Positions 51,884-60,700 of a DNA stretch of 64,000 nt are shown here, one piece after another. The position numbers and the translations under genes are program-made. Each line of letters starts with the position of its first letter. The first letter of the stretch is position 1. A model generated the notes under the pieces. That model was given only the letters and a program-made list of their open reading frames with translations. It did not search any database and was not told the DNA's origin. The stretch covers positions 4,588,001-4,652,000 of the forward strand of contig NC_020520.1 of assembly GCF_000348785.1 (NCBI RefSeq), given 5' to 3'. Source of the stretch: Ilumatobacter coccineus YM16-304. GTDB taxonomy: Bacteria; Actinomycetota; Acidimicrobiia; Acidimicrobiales; Ilumatobacteraceae.

Positions 51884-52252
51884 TCAACCGGGGATCGGGT
51901 CGCCCGACACGACCTGTTCGAGCAGTTCGGGTAGGTCGATCACGACGGCCGGCACCGGCTCGAACCCGTCGACCGGAACGAGTTGCAACGGCACCTTGGG
52001 TCGGACGACCAGCACGTGGGTCGCCTGCTTCGCAGCGTTGTCGACGACCGTCTCGAACACCCGCTTGACGAACGTGACGTTGCGTGCCTTGGCCTGTGCC
52101 GCCGCAGCCACCGCCACCGCCTGGTGAAGCGGAATGGCCTCAGGTGTCTCCGGATCGTTCAGGAAGTCGAGGCGGACGTACTTCCGAATCAGCTTCGCGT
52201 CGACGGGCAACCGGCCGAACAAGTCACCGGTGTCGATCCAACCCTCGGGCAT
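51884..52252 (-). CDS. Hypothetical protein, 122 residues
   Basis: No family recognised. It begins MPEGWIDTGDLFGRLPVDAK with ATG 52252 or GTG 52255; the stop of a small upstream frame overlaps here (GTGATG). The rest reads as a compact alpha/beta protein: KYVRLDFLNDPETPEAIPLH, an alanine-rich helix AVAVAAAAQAKAR and strands THVLVVRPKVPLQLVPVDG. Third-position GC is high. It is divergent from the DUF222-HNH gene, next to which it may share control. Function unknown. Confidence 0.62.
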   Translation of the reverse strand: MPEGWIDTGDLFGRLPVDAKLIRKYVRLDFLNDPETPEAIPLHQAVAVAAAAQAKARNVTFVKRVFETVVDNAAKQATHVLVVRPKVPLQLVPVDGFEPVPAVVIDLPELLEQVVSGDPIPG

Positions 52253-52395
52253 CACAGCCCACCGCTCTCGTCGTCGTCACCGATTTCAGGTGGTGCGTCG
52301 TCCATCGAGCGCGCACCGGGCAGCGCACTCACCACCAGTGCGTCTCGGCGCGCGGCGACCATCAGTTCCGCCGACTTCTTCGACCGCCGCAGCAT
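52252..52395 (-). CDS. Small hypothetical protein, 47 residues, coupled to the next gene
   Basis: A short frame from ATG 52395 (MLRRSKKSAELMVAARRDAL...) to a TGA that overlaps the start of the 122-residue gene. It has a basic N terminus and an acidic C terminus (MDDAPPEIGDDDESGGL). The overlap and codon bias support translation. No ribosome site was found. Two tiny coupled genes recall toxin-antitoxin pairs, but neither product shows a known toxin or antitoxin motif. Confidence 0.42.
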   Translation of the reverse strand: MLRRSKKSAELMVAARRDALVVSALPGARSMDDAPPEIGDDDESGGL

Positions 52396-52545
52396 CAGAC
52401 CGACACTAGGAGTTCGCTCAGGCCGCTCCGGCCACCGGTCGAGATCGATCGGCCGAGAGACGACCGAACGAGCCGACGCAACAGAGATATTCTTCGAGAT
52501 CTTTCTGATTGTTGCTCGCATCGTCCCAACTCTGAGGCACCCCTG

Positions 52546-52561
52546 TCGTACACTTGTTCGT
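52546..52561 (+). promoter_or_regulatory. LexA/SOS-box-like operator at the HNH gene start
   Basis: TCGTACACTTGTTCGT lies directly before the ATG at 52562. It matches 13 of 16 positions of the mycobacterial-type SOS box TCGAACACATGTTCGA. SOS boxes upstream of DUF222-HNH (13E12-type) genes are known in mycobacteria. A repressor bound here would cover a leaderless start. Confidence 0.6.
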
Positions 52562-53782
52562 ATGACAGGTTCGTTGATCGCCGAGTGTGTGGAGGAGCTC
52601 GACCGGCTCGCCGACCCCACACCCGCGGTCACCGCCGCCACCCGCGCAATACGCGCGCAGCGGGCCGAGCAACTCGACGAAGTCGACGCCATCGTTCGGC
52701 GCGGCGAGTTCTACACACTCGGCTACCGCTCGGCCACCGACTGGCTCTACCAAACCACCGGCGAAGGCATCGGCCACTGCAAAGTCACCCTGCAACTGGC
52801 CGAACGCATCCAACACATGCCACTCATCAAGACGGCATTCGCCGCCGGACACATCCCCGAAACCAACCTGCGCTCACTCGCCGACGCCTGGACGTTGGAT
52901 GTGGCCGACGTGTTCGAACGCGACGAGACGATGCTGCGGTCATGGGCGGTCGACCTGCCGCACAAGGACTTCCGCTTCGTGCTCGACACCTGGCGCATGC
53001 GCGCGGATCCCGACCGTGAAGAACGCACCAGCCAAGAGCAGTTCGACTCACGCGCTCTGCACTTGTCGAGCCTGCTCGACGGGATGGGACGCCTCGACGG
53101 CACCCTCGACCCCGAAGCACTCGCCTTGGTTCGCGAAGCGATCCGCGCGTTGTCCCAGCCGTCGGACGGTGAGACCCGCACGGCGAGCCAACGCCGCGCC
53201 GACGCCCTCACCGAAATGGCGCGCATCGCACTCGCGAACCTCGAGATCGTTCCCGGCAAGAAGCGCCGCAAGCCCAAAGTCATCGCCACCATCGCCTACA
53301 ACGACCTCAACGATGGCACCGGTGGCGGGGTGATCGACACCGACCTGGATACGACCGTCGTGCCGGCCGAAACGATCCGGCGGATGGCGTGTGACTGCAA
53401 CGTGCACCGCTACATCACCAACCCGCTCGGCACCGTCATCGACTACGGACGTTCCCAACGAGTCGTCAGCGACCCGCTGTTCGACACGCTGCTCGTTCGT
53501 GACCACGGCTGCCGGTGGCCCGGCTGCTCGATTCCCGCCGGCTCCTGCGACGCCCACCACGCCCAACACTGGCTCGACGGCGGTGACACAGAGCCCGACA
53601 ACCTGGTGCTGCTCTGCTGGTTCCACCATCATCTCCTCCACGAGCAGCACTGGAGTATCGAGCCCCTCGGGGGCGGTCACTTCACCTTGAACTCACCACA
53701 CGGCACGTCGCAGATACTGCGACCACCCCTGGTCGGCCTCGCCCCACCGACCCAACCGACGCTGCCACTCCCGCCAGCCTGA
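52562..53782 (+). CDS. DUF222 domain HNH endonuclease
   Basis: A 406-residue protein from ATG 52562. The N-terminal DUF222 region (AEQLDEVDAIVRRGEFYTLG...) is followed by a C-terminal HNH nuclease: RDHGCRWPGCSIPAG with the zinc cysteines, CDAHHAQHWLDGGDTEPDN with the catalytic histidines, and LLCWFHHHLLHEQHW. These are repeated-family genes in actinobacteria (13E12-type in mycobacteria). The physiological role is unclear; mobile-intron-like or damage-inducible behaviour has been proposed. The SOS-like box touching the start supports damage induction. It stands at the border between the defence-rich part and the ordinary chromosome. Confidence 0.92.
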   Translation: MTGSLIAECVEELDRLADPTPAVTAATRAIRAQRAEQLDEVDAIVRRGEFYTLGYRSATDWLYQTTGEGIGHCKVTLQLAERIQHMPLIKTAFAAGHIPETNLRSLADAWTLDVADVFERDETMLRSWAVDLPHKDFRFVLDTWRMRADPDREERTSQEQFDSRALHLSSLLDGMGRLDGTLDPEALALVREAIRALSQPSDGETRTASQRRADALTEMARIALANLEIVPGKKRRKPKVIATIAYNDLNDGTGGGVIDTDLDTTVVPAETIRRMACDCNVHRYITNPLGTVIDYGRSQRVVSDPLFDTLLVRDHGCRWPGCSIPAGSCDAHHAQHWLDGGDTEPDNLVLLCWFHHHLLHEQHWSIEPLGGGHFTLNSPHGTSQILRPPLVGLAPPTQPTLPLPPA

Positions 53783-53906
53783 CCGCAGCTGCTCGGCGCC
53801 ACCACGTGAGCGCTGGCCGTCTCGATCGTCCGACCGCACCTCACTGCGCGCTGCACTCGACTCCGCCACCTCGCGGCCTGACTGCACAGGCAGGCATACT
53901 CCGACC

Positions 53907-54869
53907 GTGACGGGATACGACATCATCGGAGACGTGCACGGGTGTGCCGACAAGCTCGAGACCTTGCTGAAGCAGCTCGGTTACGAGAACCGCAACGGCG
54001 CGTACCGGCACGCCGAACGGCAGGCGGTGTTCGTCGGCGACCTCATCGATCGCGGTCTGTTTCAACTCGAATCGGTGGCGATTCCTCGGGCGATGGTCGA
54101 CCACGGCACCGCGCACATGGTCATCGGCAATCACGAGTTCAACGCGGTCGCCTTCGCCACGCGCAACGCCGACGACACCGACTGGTGCCGCCCGCACACC
54201 CCGAAGAACCGAAACCAGCACCAGGCCTTCGTCGATGCCATCGAGTTCGGGTCGACGACACATCGCAGCCTCCTCGACTGGTTCATGTCGCTCCCGCTCT
54301 GGCTCGACCTCGAACAGAACGGCAACCGGGTCCGCGTCGTCCACGCCTGCTGGCACGACGAATCGATCCAGCACCTCCGCTCGCTCGTCGGACCCGACGA
54401 CAACCTGACCGACGAGATCGTCCGCGCCGGCACCGACAAGCAGAGTGAGACCTACCACGCGATCGAGACCGTGCTCAAGGGTCCCGAGATCGCCATGGAG
54501 GGCTACACCTACATCGACAAAGACGGCCACGAGCGCGATCAGGGTCGCGCCGAATGGTGGAAGACCGAGGCGACGACACTGCGCGACCTCGTCCGCATCG
54601 ACTCGAAATGGAAGCTCTCCGACGGGGACGGCAACGCCGCCGACCGACTGCCGGCCACGCCGCTGTCTGACATCGCTCACTCGACGCCGACCTACCCGGC
54701 CGACGCCCCACCCGTCCTGTTCGGCCACTACTGGTTCAACGGCAGGCCAAAACGGTGCAGTCCGACCACCGCCTGCGTCGACTACAGCGCCGTGAACGGC
54801 GGACCGCTGGTCGCCTACCGGTGGAGCGGCGAGGCCGAACTCGACGACGACAAGTTCGAAGCCGTCTGA
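53907..54869 (+). CDS. Metallophosphoesterase (calcineurin-like)
   Basis: A 320-residue protein starting with GTG. It has the full motif set of PPP-like/ApaH-like phosphoesterases: DIIGDVHGCADKLETLL at the N terminus, AVFVGDLIDRG near residue 40, VIGNHEFNAV near 71, VRVVHACWHDE near 148 and VLFGHYWFNGRP near 270. The metal ligands D, H, D, N, H, H are all present. Candidate substrates are phosphoproteins or dinucleoside polyphosphates. It stands alone and converges with the small gene downstream. Host-type codon bias suggests a core gene. Confidence 0.88.
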   Translation: MTGYDIIGDVHGCADKLETLLKQLGYENRNGAYRHAERQAVFVGDLIDRGLFQLESVAIPRAMVDHGTAHMVIGNHEFNAVAFATRNADDTDWCRPHTPKNRNQHQAFVDAIEFGSTTHRSLLDWFMSLPLWLDLEQNGNRVRVVHACWHDESIQHLRSLVGPDDNLTDEIVRAGTDKQSETYHAIETVLKGPEIAMEGYTYIDKDGHERDQGRAEWWKTEATTLRDLVRIDSKWKLSDGDGNAADRLPATPLSDIAHSTPTYPADAPPVLFGHYWFNGRPKRCSPTTACVDYSAVNGGPLVAYRWSGEAELDDDKFEAV

Positions 54870-54872
54870 GCG

Positions 54873-55436
54873 CTACTCCTCCACCGGGAGGCGCGTGAAG
54901 CGGATCCGCTCACGGCACTCGTCATCGGCGAGGCCGCGTGATGCCAACTCCGCGACCAACCCCTCCACCTCGACTGCCGTGAGCGTCGGACCGTCGACCT
55001 CGAGCGTCGGGGTCACCACCACTCGACCGGCCGGCGATGACCCGACCACTCTCGCTCGCACCGGCCGTTCTTCGAGTCGCGCTGCCATCGAACGATGGTG
55101 CCCGGCGAGGATGATCTGGCGGCCCCGCGCATCGACGTACACGAGCGGATACCGGTTCGCCCGACGATGCATGTCGGCCGACGTGCGGCCCGTCGCCTCC
55201 CACTCCCCCGACAGGTAGTACGACACGTGCCCGCGCAGCACCCAGTTCTGCGTGCAGTACAGATCCGCCGGATCGACGTCGACGAGACGAGGCGGCTGAG
55301 CGACGAACTCCTCGACTGCCGCCGCATCGAACAGCGGCCGATGCTTGGTGCGCGGCGCTCGCGGCCAGGGCGTGAGGATCTGCGAATGCTCACCGAACGC
55401 CGCGTCGAGCAGCCCCGCCGAACACGACGCGCTCAC
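54873..55436 (-). CDS. ParB/Srx-like domain protein, 187 residues
   Basis: The GTG at 55436 overlaps the TGA of the upstream TPR gene (GTGA). The longer frame to 55634 overlaps the TPR gene and has poor composition. The middle part, LVDVDPADLYCTQNWVLRGH then GRQIILAGHHRSMAARLEER, matches the ParB/sulfiredoxin-like fold with its GHHR box (ParB-family nucleotide-binding motif). The C-terminal part has a short strand-rich extension. It may be a stand-alone ParB-like CTPase or nuclease, or a DNA-modification accessory. Coupled translation ties it to the TPR protein. Confidence 0.7.
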   Translation of the reverse strand: MSASCSAGLLDAAFGEHSQILTPWPRAPRTKHRPLFDAAAVEEFVAQPPRLVDVDPADLYCTQNWVLRGHVSYYLSGEWEATGRTSADMHRRANRYPLVYVDARGRQIILAGHHRSMAARLEERPVRARVVGSSPAGRVVVTPTLEVDGPTLTAVEVEGLVAELASRGLADDECRERIRFTRLPVEE

Positions 55437-56446
55437 GGCAGCAGCGTCAGCTCGTCGGCGACACACTCCTCGGTCTGCCGCTCGATGAACCCGGCGCGAG
55501 CCTCCGCAGCCTCGACCCGGCGGCCCAATCCGTCGAGCGCAGCGGCCTCCACCATCGCCGGATCGAGCGACGAGCCCGGCACGCCGGTCGCGAGCCGCGC
55601 GGCATCGAGCGCTGCGGCGTGGTTGCCACGCCACACCTCGGTGATCGCCAGGTTGTAGCGAGCGACCGCCTGATCGACATCGTGATCACGGCCTTCGTAC
55701 ATCGAGATCGCCTGCGTGTGCATCGACGCCGCGAAGTCGAGCAACCCCTCGTTGCGAGCGATCACGCCGAGCGCGTCGAGACAGTCGGCTTCCTCGGTCG
55801 GCAAGCCGAGCTTGCGGTACAGATCGAGCGCTTCGATGAGCGCCACCCGAGCCGCCTCCACGTCTCCGTGTCGACGCTCGCAGTGAGCGAGGTTCGTGAG
55901 CGCATCAGCCAGTCGGCGCGGCTCCTCGACCTCGCGCAGATCGTCGACCGCCAAACGACCGACTCGCATCGCATCGTCGTGACGCCCGGCCGAACGCAGC
56001 GCGGGCACCAGGTTGATGCGACACGCGTCGATCTCGTGGCCGATCCCACGCTCTTCGAACACGACACTCGCCCGTTCGAGCAACTCGACCGCTTCGTCGT
56101 GACGCCCGAGCTGACCGAGCGCGATCGCCATGTTCATGTCGACGTGCGCGAGACCCGCCACGTCGTTCTCCACGACGAACCGATCGCGAACGAGCCGATA
56201 GCAGTCGAGCGCCGCCTCGCTCTCGTACAGATCGCTGAGCGCGTAGCCGAGATGCAGCATCGCATCGCTCGGCATCACCTCGCTGTTGGCCTCGGCGAGT
56301 GCGAGCGCTTCTCGCGCCAGCTCCACCGCTTCACGCGGCTGATGACCGAGCATCCGGTCTTGCGACGCATCGATCAGCCGATCGATCTCGTCTCGCAGAG
56401 CTGACTTCTGGGCGCGCACCCACGCCTCGTCACTGGCTTCGAACAT
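55433..56446 (-). CDS. Tetratricopeptide-repeat protein
   Basis: A 337-residue protein; the ATG at 56446 has an excellent ribosome site (GAGGAGGAG, about 6-base spacer). The sequence is a chain of TPR-type helical pairs, with recurrent A-L-x-x-L-G/A patterns such as HLGYALSDLYESEAALDCY, NMAIALGQLGRHDEAVELL and ALTNLAHCERRHGDVEAAR. It shows no signal peptide or membrane segment and is likely a cytosolic scaffold or a peptide-binding regulator. Its end overlaps the ParB-like gene. No catalytic domain is present. Confidence 0.88.
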   Translation of the reverse strand: MFEASDEAWVRAQKSALRDEIDRLIDASQDRMLGHQPREAVELAREALALAEANSEVMPSDAMLHLGYALSDLYESEAALDCYRLVRDRFVVENDVAGLAHVDMNMAIALGQLGRHDEAVELLERASVVFEERGIGHEIDACRINLVPALRSAGRHDDAMRVGRLAVDDLREVEEPRRLADALTNLAHCERRHGDVEAARVALIEALDLYRKLGLPTEEADCLDALGVIARNEGLLDFAASMHTQAISMYEGRDHDVDQAVARYNLAITEVWRGNHAAALDAARLATGVPGSSLDPAMVEAAALDGLGRRVEAAEARAGFIERQTEECVADELTLLP

Positions 56447-56689
56447 GATCTCCTCCTCATCGTTCCCGGCGTTGGCACCGTGGTCGCCGAATGGCAAACC
56501 GGTTGCCTGACTCTCGACGAGCCGGGTCTCTCAAGTCATCTGGATGATTACGAAACTCATGGTACGCGAGCCCTGTCACAGAGTTCGCGGGTCGACACGT
56601 GCCCAGTTGGTTACATCGCTCCGGGAGGTCCGTGAAACAACTCGTGTCGACCGTGTCAAAGCGCGGTCGAAAGGCAGTAGACCTGCGCA

Positions 56690-57436
56690 ATGAAAAAGAC
56701 CACGACCACCTTCGCCGCAGTTGCCGTTCTCGTCCTTGCGGCGTGCGGTGGCAGCGATTCCGGGTCCGGCGAAGCTGCAACCGATGACGAGCCCGGCCTC
56801 ACGACCGAGGAGATCGGCGACGACACCATGGCCGTCCTCGGTTCGTACGACATCGACGGCGACACCCTCGAAGACGGCATCGACGGCCCGCCCGACCCGG
56901 CGGCCGTCGCCACCTTCGAGCTCTACACCGACCTGATCCCCGCCGAGTACCGCGACGGCGTCATCGCGTTCGTCGCCATCGACCAGGAGGAGAGCGGCGG
57001 CACCGACGGCGCACTCCAAGACGTCATCGGCCCCGACGGTGAACCGACCGGCGACCGCTACATCGCACTCGACATCTCCGGCTCGAGCACCGAGTTGGAG
57101 CGCACCATCGTCCACGAGACCGGGCACCTCATCTTCGGCAAGCCGGGTGGCGAGCCATCCGACTACTTCATCGCCTTCAACGAGATGTTCCCTCCCGGCG
57201 CCGAGTACACCCCTGACGACTTCGTCACCGAATACGCCGCCAGCGTCGACGACGGCGGCGAAGACATCGCCGAGTCGTGGGCGATGTTCGTCTACGCCGA
57301 CACCGAATACGCCGGTGACGCCGACGACGACGGCGAACTCGATGTGGTCCCCGACGGCACGCTCGCAGCCGAGAAGGTCGCCTTCTTCGAGGACTACCCC
57401 GAACTGGTGCAGCTCAAGGCCGACATCCTCGGCTGA
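56690..57436 (+). CDS. Lipoprotein with zinc-protease motif, 248 residues
   Basis: It starts MKKTTTTFAAVAVLVLAAC, a lipoprotein signal with lipobox LAAC and lipidated Cys-19, so the protein should be anchored outside the cytoplasmic membrane. A glycine/serine/acidic linker follows. Near residue 145 ERTIVHETGHLIFG contains HExxH (H-E-T-G-H), the zinc ligands of gluzincin/metzincin-like peptidases, and acidic residues follow. A secreted metallopeptidase is likely; a substrate-binding relative without activity is possible. The gene is a single transcription unit, divergent from the TPR gene. Confidence 0.82.
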   Translation: MKKTTTTFAAVAVLVLAACGGSDSGSGEAATDDEPGLTTEEIGDDTMAVLGSYDIDGDTLEDGIDGPPDPAAVATFELYTDLIPAEYRDGVIAFVAIDQEESGGTDGALQDVIGPDGEPTGDRYIALDISGSSTELERTIVHETGHLIFGKPGGEPSDYFIAFNEMFPPGAEYTPDDFVTEYAASVDDGGEDIAESWAMFVYADTEYAGDADDDGELDVVPDGTLAAEKVAFFEDYPELVQLKADILG

Positions 57437-57457
57437 GCCGTGCCCGCCCCGCCGGGC

Positions 57458-58396
57458 TCAGGTGCCGGCGAGGGCGGCGACGACGGGGGCGAACGACTCG
57501 AGGGCGTCGGACTGCACGGTGACGTACGAGCCCTGCCAGCGCTCGCGCTGCTCGATGAGTTCGTCGGCCAGTTGCTCGGCCGAACCGACGAGTGTGTGCG
57601 GGCTGGCGATGAGCGACGCGGCGTCCATGCCCATGCCGGCGCCGACCTTCTCGGCGACGGCTTCGCGCTGATCGGTCACCATCGTGACGAACTTCAACAG
57701 GCTGATCTCGATGTCGTCGAAGCGATCACCGGCAGCGTCACGCACCCAACCGAGCTTCTCCTCGGTGGCGTCGGCCGACATCGACGCAACGGCTTCCGGG
57801 CCGAACTTGCCTTCGCCGACGTTCGGGTTGACACCGACGATGTCGGCGAGACGCGCCGCGGTCGACAGCACGCGCTTGCCGCCGCCACCGATCACGATCG
57901 GGGGGCCGCCCGCCTGCACCGGCTTGGGCAGGCCGTCCATCTCGGTGATGTTGTAGTGCTCGCCGTCGAACGAGAACGCACCCTCACCCCACAGACCGCG
58001 GAGCACCTCGATCGCCTCGATCATCCGGTCGATGCGCACACCGGCCCGGTCATGCGCGATGCCGGTCGTCGCGTAGTCATCGGTCATCCAGCCGGCACCG
58101 ACGCCCACTTCGAGGCGACCTTCGCTCAACAGGTCGAGCGTCGCCGTCTCCTTCGCCAGCACCGACGGATGACGGAAGTCGTTGGCGAACACCAGCGTGC
58201 CCACGCGCAGTGACGTGGTCACGGCCGCCGCGGTCGAGAGCGCCGAGATCGGCGCCAACTGCTTGCCGAAGTGGTCGGGCATGAGCAGCGCCGAGTAGCC
58301 GAGGTCTTCGGCCTTCTTCACGGTGTCGGTCCATTCGGCTCCGGACGCAGCGTTGGCTGCCATCACGCCGAATCGGAAAGGTCGAGGGTGAGTCAT
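57458..58396 (-). CDS. F420-dependent LLM-class oxidoreductase (TIGR03621-like)
   Basis: A 312-residue luciferase-like monooxygenase-family protein from ATG 58396. Features: FRFGVMAANAASG at the start, GYSALLMPDHFGKQLAPISA, LRVGTLVFANDFRHPSVLAK, LSEGRLEVGVGAGWMTDDY and GGPPIVIGGGGKRVL near residue 170. These give the TIM-barrel fold with the coenzyme F420-type phosphate site. The pattern fits the TIGR03621 group of actinobacterial F420-dependent enzymes; the substrate is unknown. The longer frame to 58564 overlaps the divergent secreted-protein gene and is not used. Presence of F420 enzymes suits an actinobacterial host. Confidence 0.9.
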   Translation of the reverse strand: MTHPRPFRFGVMAANAASGAEWTDTVKKAEDLGYSALLMPDHFGKQLAPISALSTAAAVTTSLRVGTLVFANDFRHPSVLAKETATLDLLSEGRLEVGVGAGWMTDDYATTGIAHDRAGVRIDRMIEAIEVLRGLWGEGAFSFDGEHYNITEMDGLPKPVQAGGPPIVIGGGGKRVLSTAARLADIVGVNPNVGEGKFGPEAVASMSADATEEKLGWVRDAAGDRFDDIEISLLKFVTMVTDQREAVAEKVGAGMGMDAASLIASPHTLVGSAEQLADELIEQRERWQGSYVTVQSDALESFAPVVAALAGT

Positions 58397-58493
58397 GGCG
58401 CGAGCCTGGCACATCACCACCAACCGACTCCGAACCGAAGGCCCCGACCCGACCATGTCCGACGACCTCCGCCCCGATCGACATACTTCGGAG

Positions 58494-59816
58494 ATGACCC
58501 TCCGACGACGAGACACGCGACGCGCCGCCGGACCCGTCGCGCTGGTCGCCGCCGTCGCAAGCATCGCCTCGCTGTCGATCCCACGGCCCGATCACGGCGA
58601 CACCTCACACGCCGCGGCGCCACTCCCCCACGCGCGCCTCGCCATCAGCGACCTCACCTACCGCGGTGCGTTCCGACTCCCGAGCGGCACGTTCGGCGAG
58701 TCGAGCACCAACTACGCCGTGGGCACGCTCGCCCACCACCCCGCCAACGACTCGATCTTCATCGCCGGCCACGCACAGCAAAACGCGGTCGGTGAGTTCG
58801 CCATCCCCACCCCGATCGGCACCGGCAACGACGTCGACGACCTTCCCGTCGCCGAGTCGCTCCAACCGTTCGCCGCCTTCCTCGGCGACGCACCCACCGG
58901 CAATCCCGACGGCATCGACCGCATCAACGGCCTCCACGTCGACGACGGATCGCTGATCGTCAACGCCGAGCGCTGGTACGACGCGGCAGGCACCGCCGTC
59001 GACACCACCCTCGTCCTCGACGCCGACGATCTCGACGGAGACGTGAGCGGCTACTTCGAACTCGACGGCCGCACGCACGCCGGCGGCTACATGTCGGACG
59101 TGCCCGACGAATGGCGCGACGCGCTCGGCAACCGCCTGCTCACCGGGTGGGCGTCGAACACGTCGATCATCAGCCGCCACTCGATCGGCCCGACGCTCTT
59201 CACCTTCGACCCCGACGACCTCACCGACCGCGACGCCACGATCGACCCGACGATCAGCACCGACGTCCACATGGACTTCCCGTACGCCGGGCAACGCTGG
59301 ATCACCCCCGATGCGCTCGACACCCAGCCCGGCAGCGCGTCGCCACTCTGGAACCACCTGTCGCGAGCGCGCTACGGATTCATCGCGCCCGGCACCTCGA
59401 CGTTCGTCGTGCTCGGCAGCACCGGCGGCGTCGACAGCGGCATCGGCTACAAGATCACCCAAGACAACGACAACCTGTGCGGCGGCTACTGCGCCTACGC
59501 GGCCGACGACTACAGCAACGCCTACTGGCTGTTCGACGTCAACGACATCCTCGCCGCCGACGACGTCCACCTGCCGCAGCCCTACGCGTACGGCGAGTGG
59601 TCGGTGCCGTTCGACGACGGCGGCCGCCACGGCATCATCGGTGGATCGTTCGACCCGGCGACCTCCACCCTCTACCTCGCGCTCGACGGTGCCGGCCAGG
59701 TCGGCACGTACGACCGCCCGCCCCTCGTCGTCGTGTTCGACGTGCCGACGACACCGAACGGCTTCTCGATCACCGAGTTGGCGAGCGCGCTACGCCGCGC
59801 CGAGCGAGTCGACTGA
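58494..59816 (+). CDS. Secreted protein of unknown function, 440 residues
   Basis: Start chosen at ATG 58494, which gives a basic N terminus and a hydrophobic stretch (MTLRRRDTRRAAGPVALVAA...) like a secretion signal with a twin-arginine-like RR. ATG 58455 is an alternative. The mature part shows aspartate-rich, repetitive strand-like segments (DRINGLHVDDGSLIVNAERW, TFVVLGSTGGVDSG, GIIGGSFDPATSTLYLALDG) that suggest a beta-propeller-like fold. No catalytic residues are recognised. It is probably exported to the cell surface or medium. It is divergent from the F420 oxidoreductase gene, 97 bases away, and followed by a dioxygenase gene on the same strand. Confidence 0.75.
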   Translation: MTLRRRDTRRAAGPVALVAAVASIASLSIPRPDHGDTSHAAAPLPHARLAISDLTYRGAFRLPSGTFGESSTNYAVGTLAHHPANDSIFIAGHAQQNAVGEFAIPTPIGTGNDVDDLPVAESLQPFAAFLGDAPTGNPDGIDRINGLHVDDGSLIVNAERWYDAAGTAVDTTLVLDADDLDGDVSGYFELDGRTHAGGYMSDVPDEWRDALGNRLLTGWASNTSIISRHSIGPTLFTFDPDDLTDRDATIDPTISTDVHMDFPYAGQRWITPDALDTQPGSASPLWNHLSRARYGFIAPGTSTFVVLGSTGGVDSGIGYKITQDNDNLCGGYCAYAADDYSNAYWLFDVNDILAADDVHLPQPYAYGEWSVPFDDGGRHGIIGGSFDPATSTLYLALDGAGQVGTYDRPPLVVVFDVPTTPNGFSITELASALRRAERVD

Positions 59817-59860
59817 CCGCGTTCGTTTACAGTCGCGCCCACCGAAGAAATGGGGACTGG

Positions 59861-60700
59861 ATGATCATCACCGAAATCACCGAACACGTCGGCGCCGAAC
59901 TCTCCGACGTCGACCTGTCGTCGCTGTCCGACGCCGAGGTCGCCGAGATCCGCGAGGCGTGGGCTCAGTACGGCGTGCTGTTCTTCCACGACCAGCACCT
60001 CACCGAAGACCAACACATCGAGTTCGCCGAACGCTTCGCCGACATCGACATCAACCAGTTCTTCACGCCCGTCGACGGCTACCCGAAGATCGCCCAGGTG
60101 CTGAAGGAAGCCGACCAGACCACCAACATCGGCGGCGGCTGGCACACCGACCACAGCTACGACGAGATCCCCGCCAAGGGGTCGATCCTCCTCGCTCACG
60201 AAGTACCCCCGACCGGTGGCGACACCTGCTTCCTCAGCGTCGCCGCCGCGTTCGACGCCCTGTCGGACGGGCTGAAGGAGACGCTGCGCGGCCTGCGCGC
60301 CCACCACAGCAACGAGCACATCTTCGGCAAGGGCGGCCTCGCAGCACGCGACGCCGAAGGCCGAATCGGCAACCCCGAAGGCGTCGGCGGCACCACCCAT
60401 CCCGTCGTCGTTCGTCACCCCGACACCGGCCGGGAGCTGTTGTACGTCAACGGCGCGTTCACGACGCACTTCGTCGGCTGGACCGTCGAGGAGTCGAAGC
60501 CGCTGCTCGACTTCCTGCTCGGCCACACGGCCTCGGGCCCGTTCAGCCACCAGTTCAGTTGGAAGCCCGGCTCGATCGCCATGTGGGACAACCGCTCCAC
60601 CTGGCACTGGGCGCTCAACGACTACGACGGCCACCGCCGCCTCATGCACCGCATCACCATCCAGGGCGAACCACTCAGCGGCGCGGTGGCCACGGGGTGA
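59861..60700 (+). CDS. TauD/TfdA-family 2-oxoglutarate-dependent dioxygenase
   Basis: A 279-residue protein; ATG 59861 agrees with the TauD-type N terminus (MIITEITEHVGAELSDVDLS). The iron facial triad is visible as WHTDHSYDE (His and Asp near residue 90) and the distal His in RRLMHRITIQGE near 268; the Arg in HRITI should bind 2-oxoglutarate. GQYGVLFFHDQHL and AMWDNRSTWHWALNDYDG are family blocks. Such enzymes hydroxylate sulfonates, aryloxyalkanoates or amino acids; the substrate here is not clear. The end overlaps the convergent glycosyltransferase gene by 26 bases. Confidence 0.92.
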   Translation: MIITEITEHVGAELSDVDLSSLSDAEVAEIREAWAQYGVLFFHDQHLTEDQHIEFAERFADIDINQFFTPVDGYPKIAQVLKEADQTTNIGGGWHTDHSYDEIPAKGSILLAHEVPPTGGDTCFLSVAAAFDALSDGLKETLRGLRAHHSNEHIFGKGGLAARDAEGRIGNPEGVGGTTHPVVVRHPDTGRELLYVNGAFTTHFVGWTVEESKPLLDFLLGHTASGPFSHQFSWKPGSIAMWDNRSTWHWALNDYDGHRRLMHRITIQGEPLSGAVATG

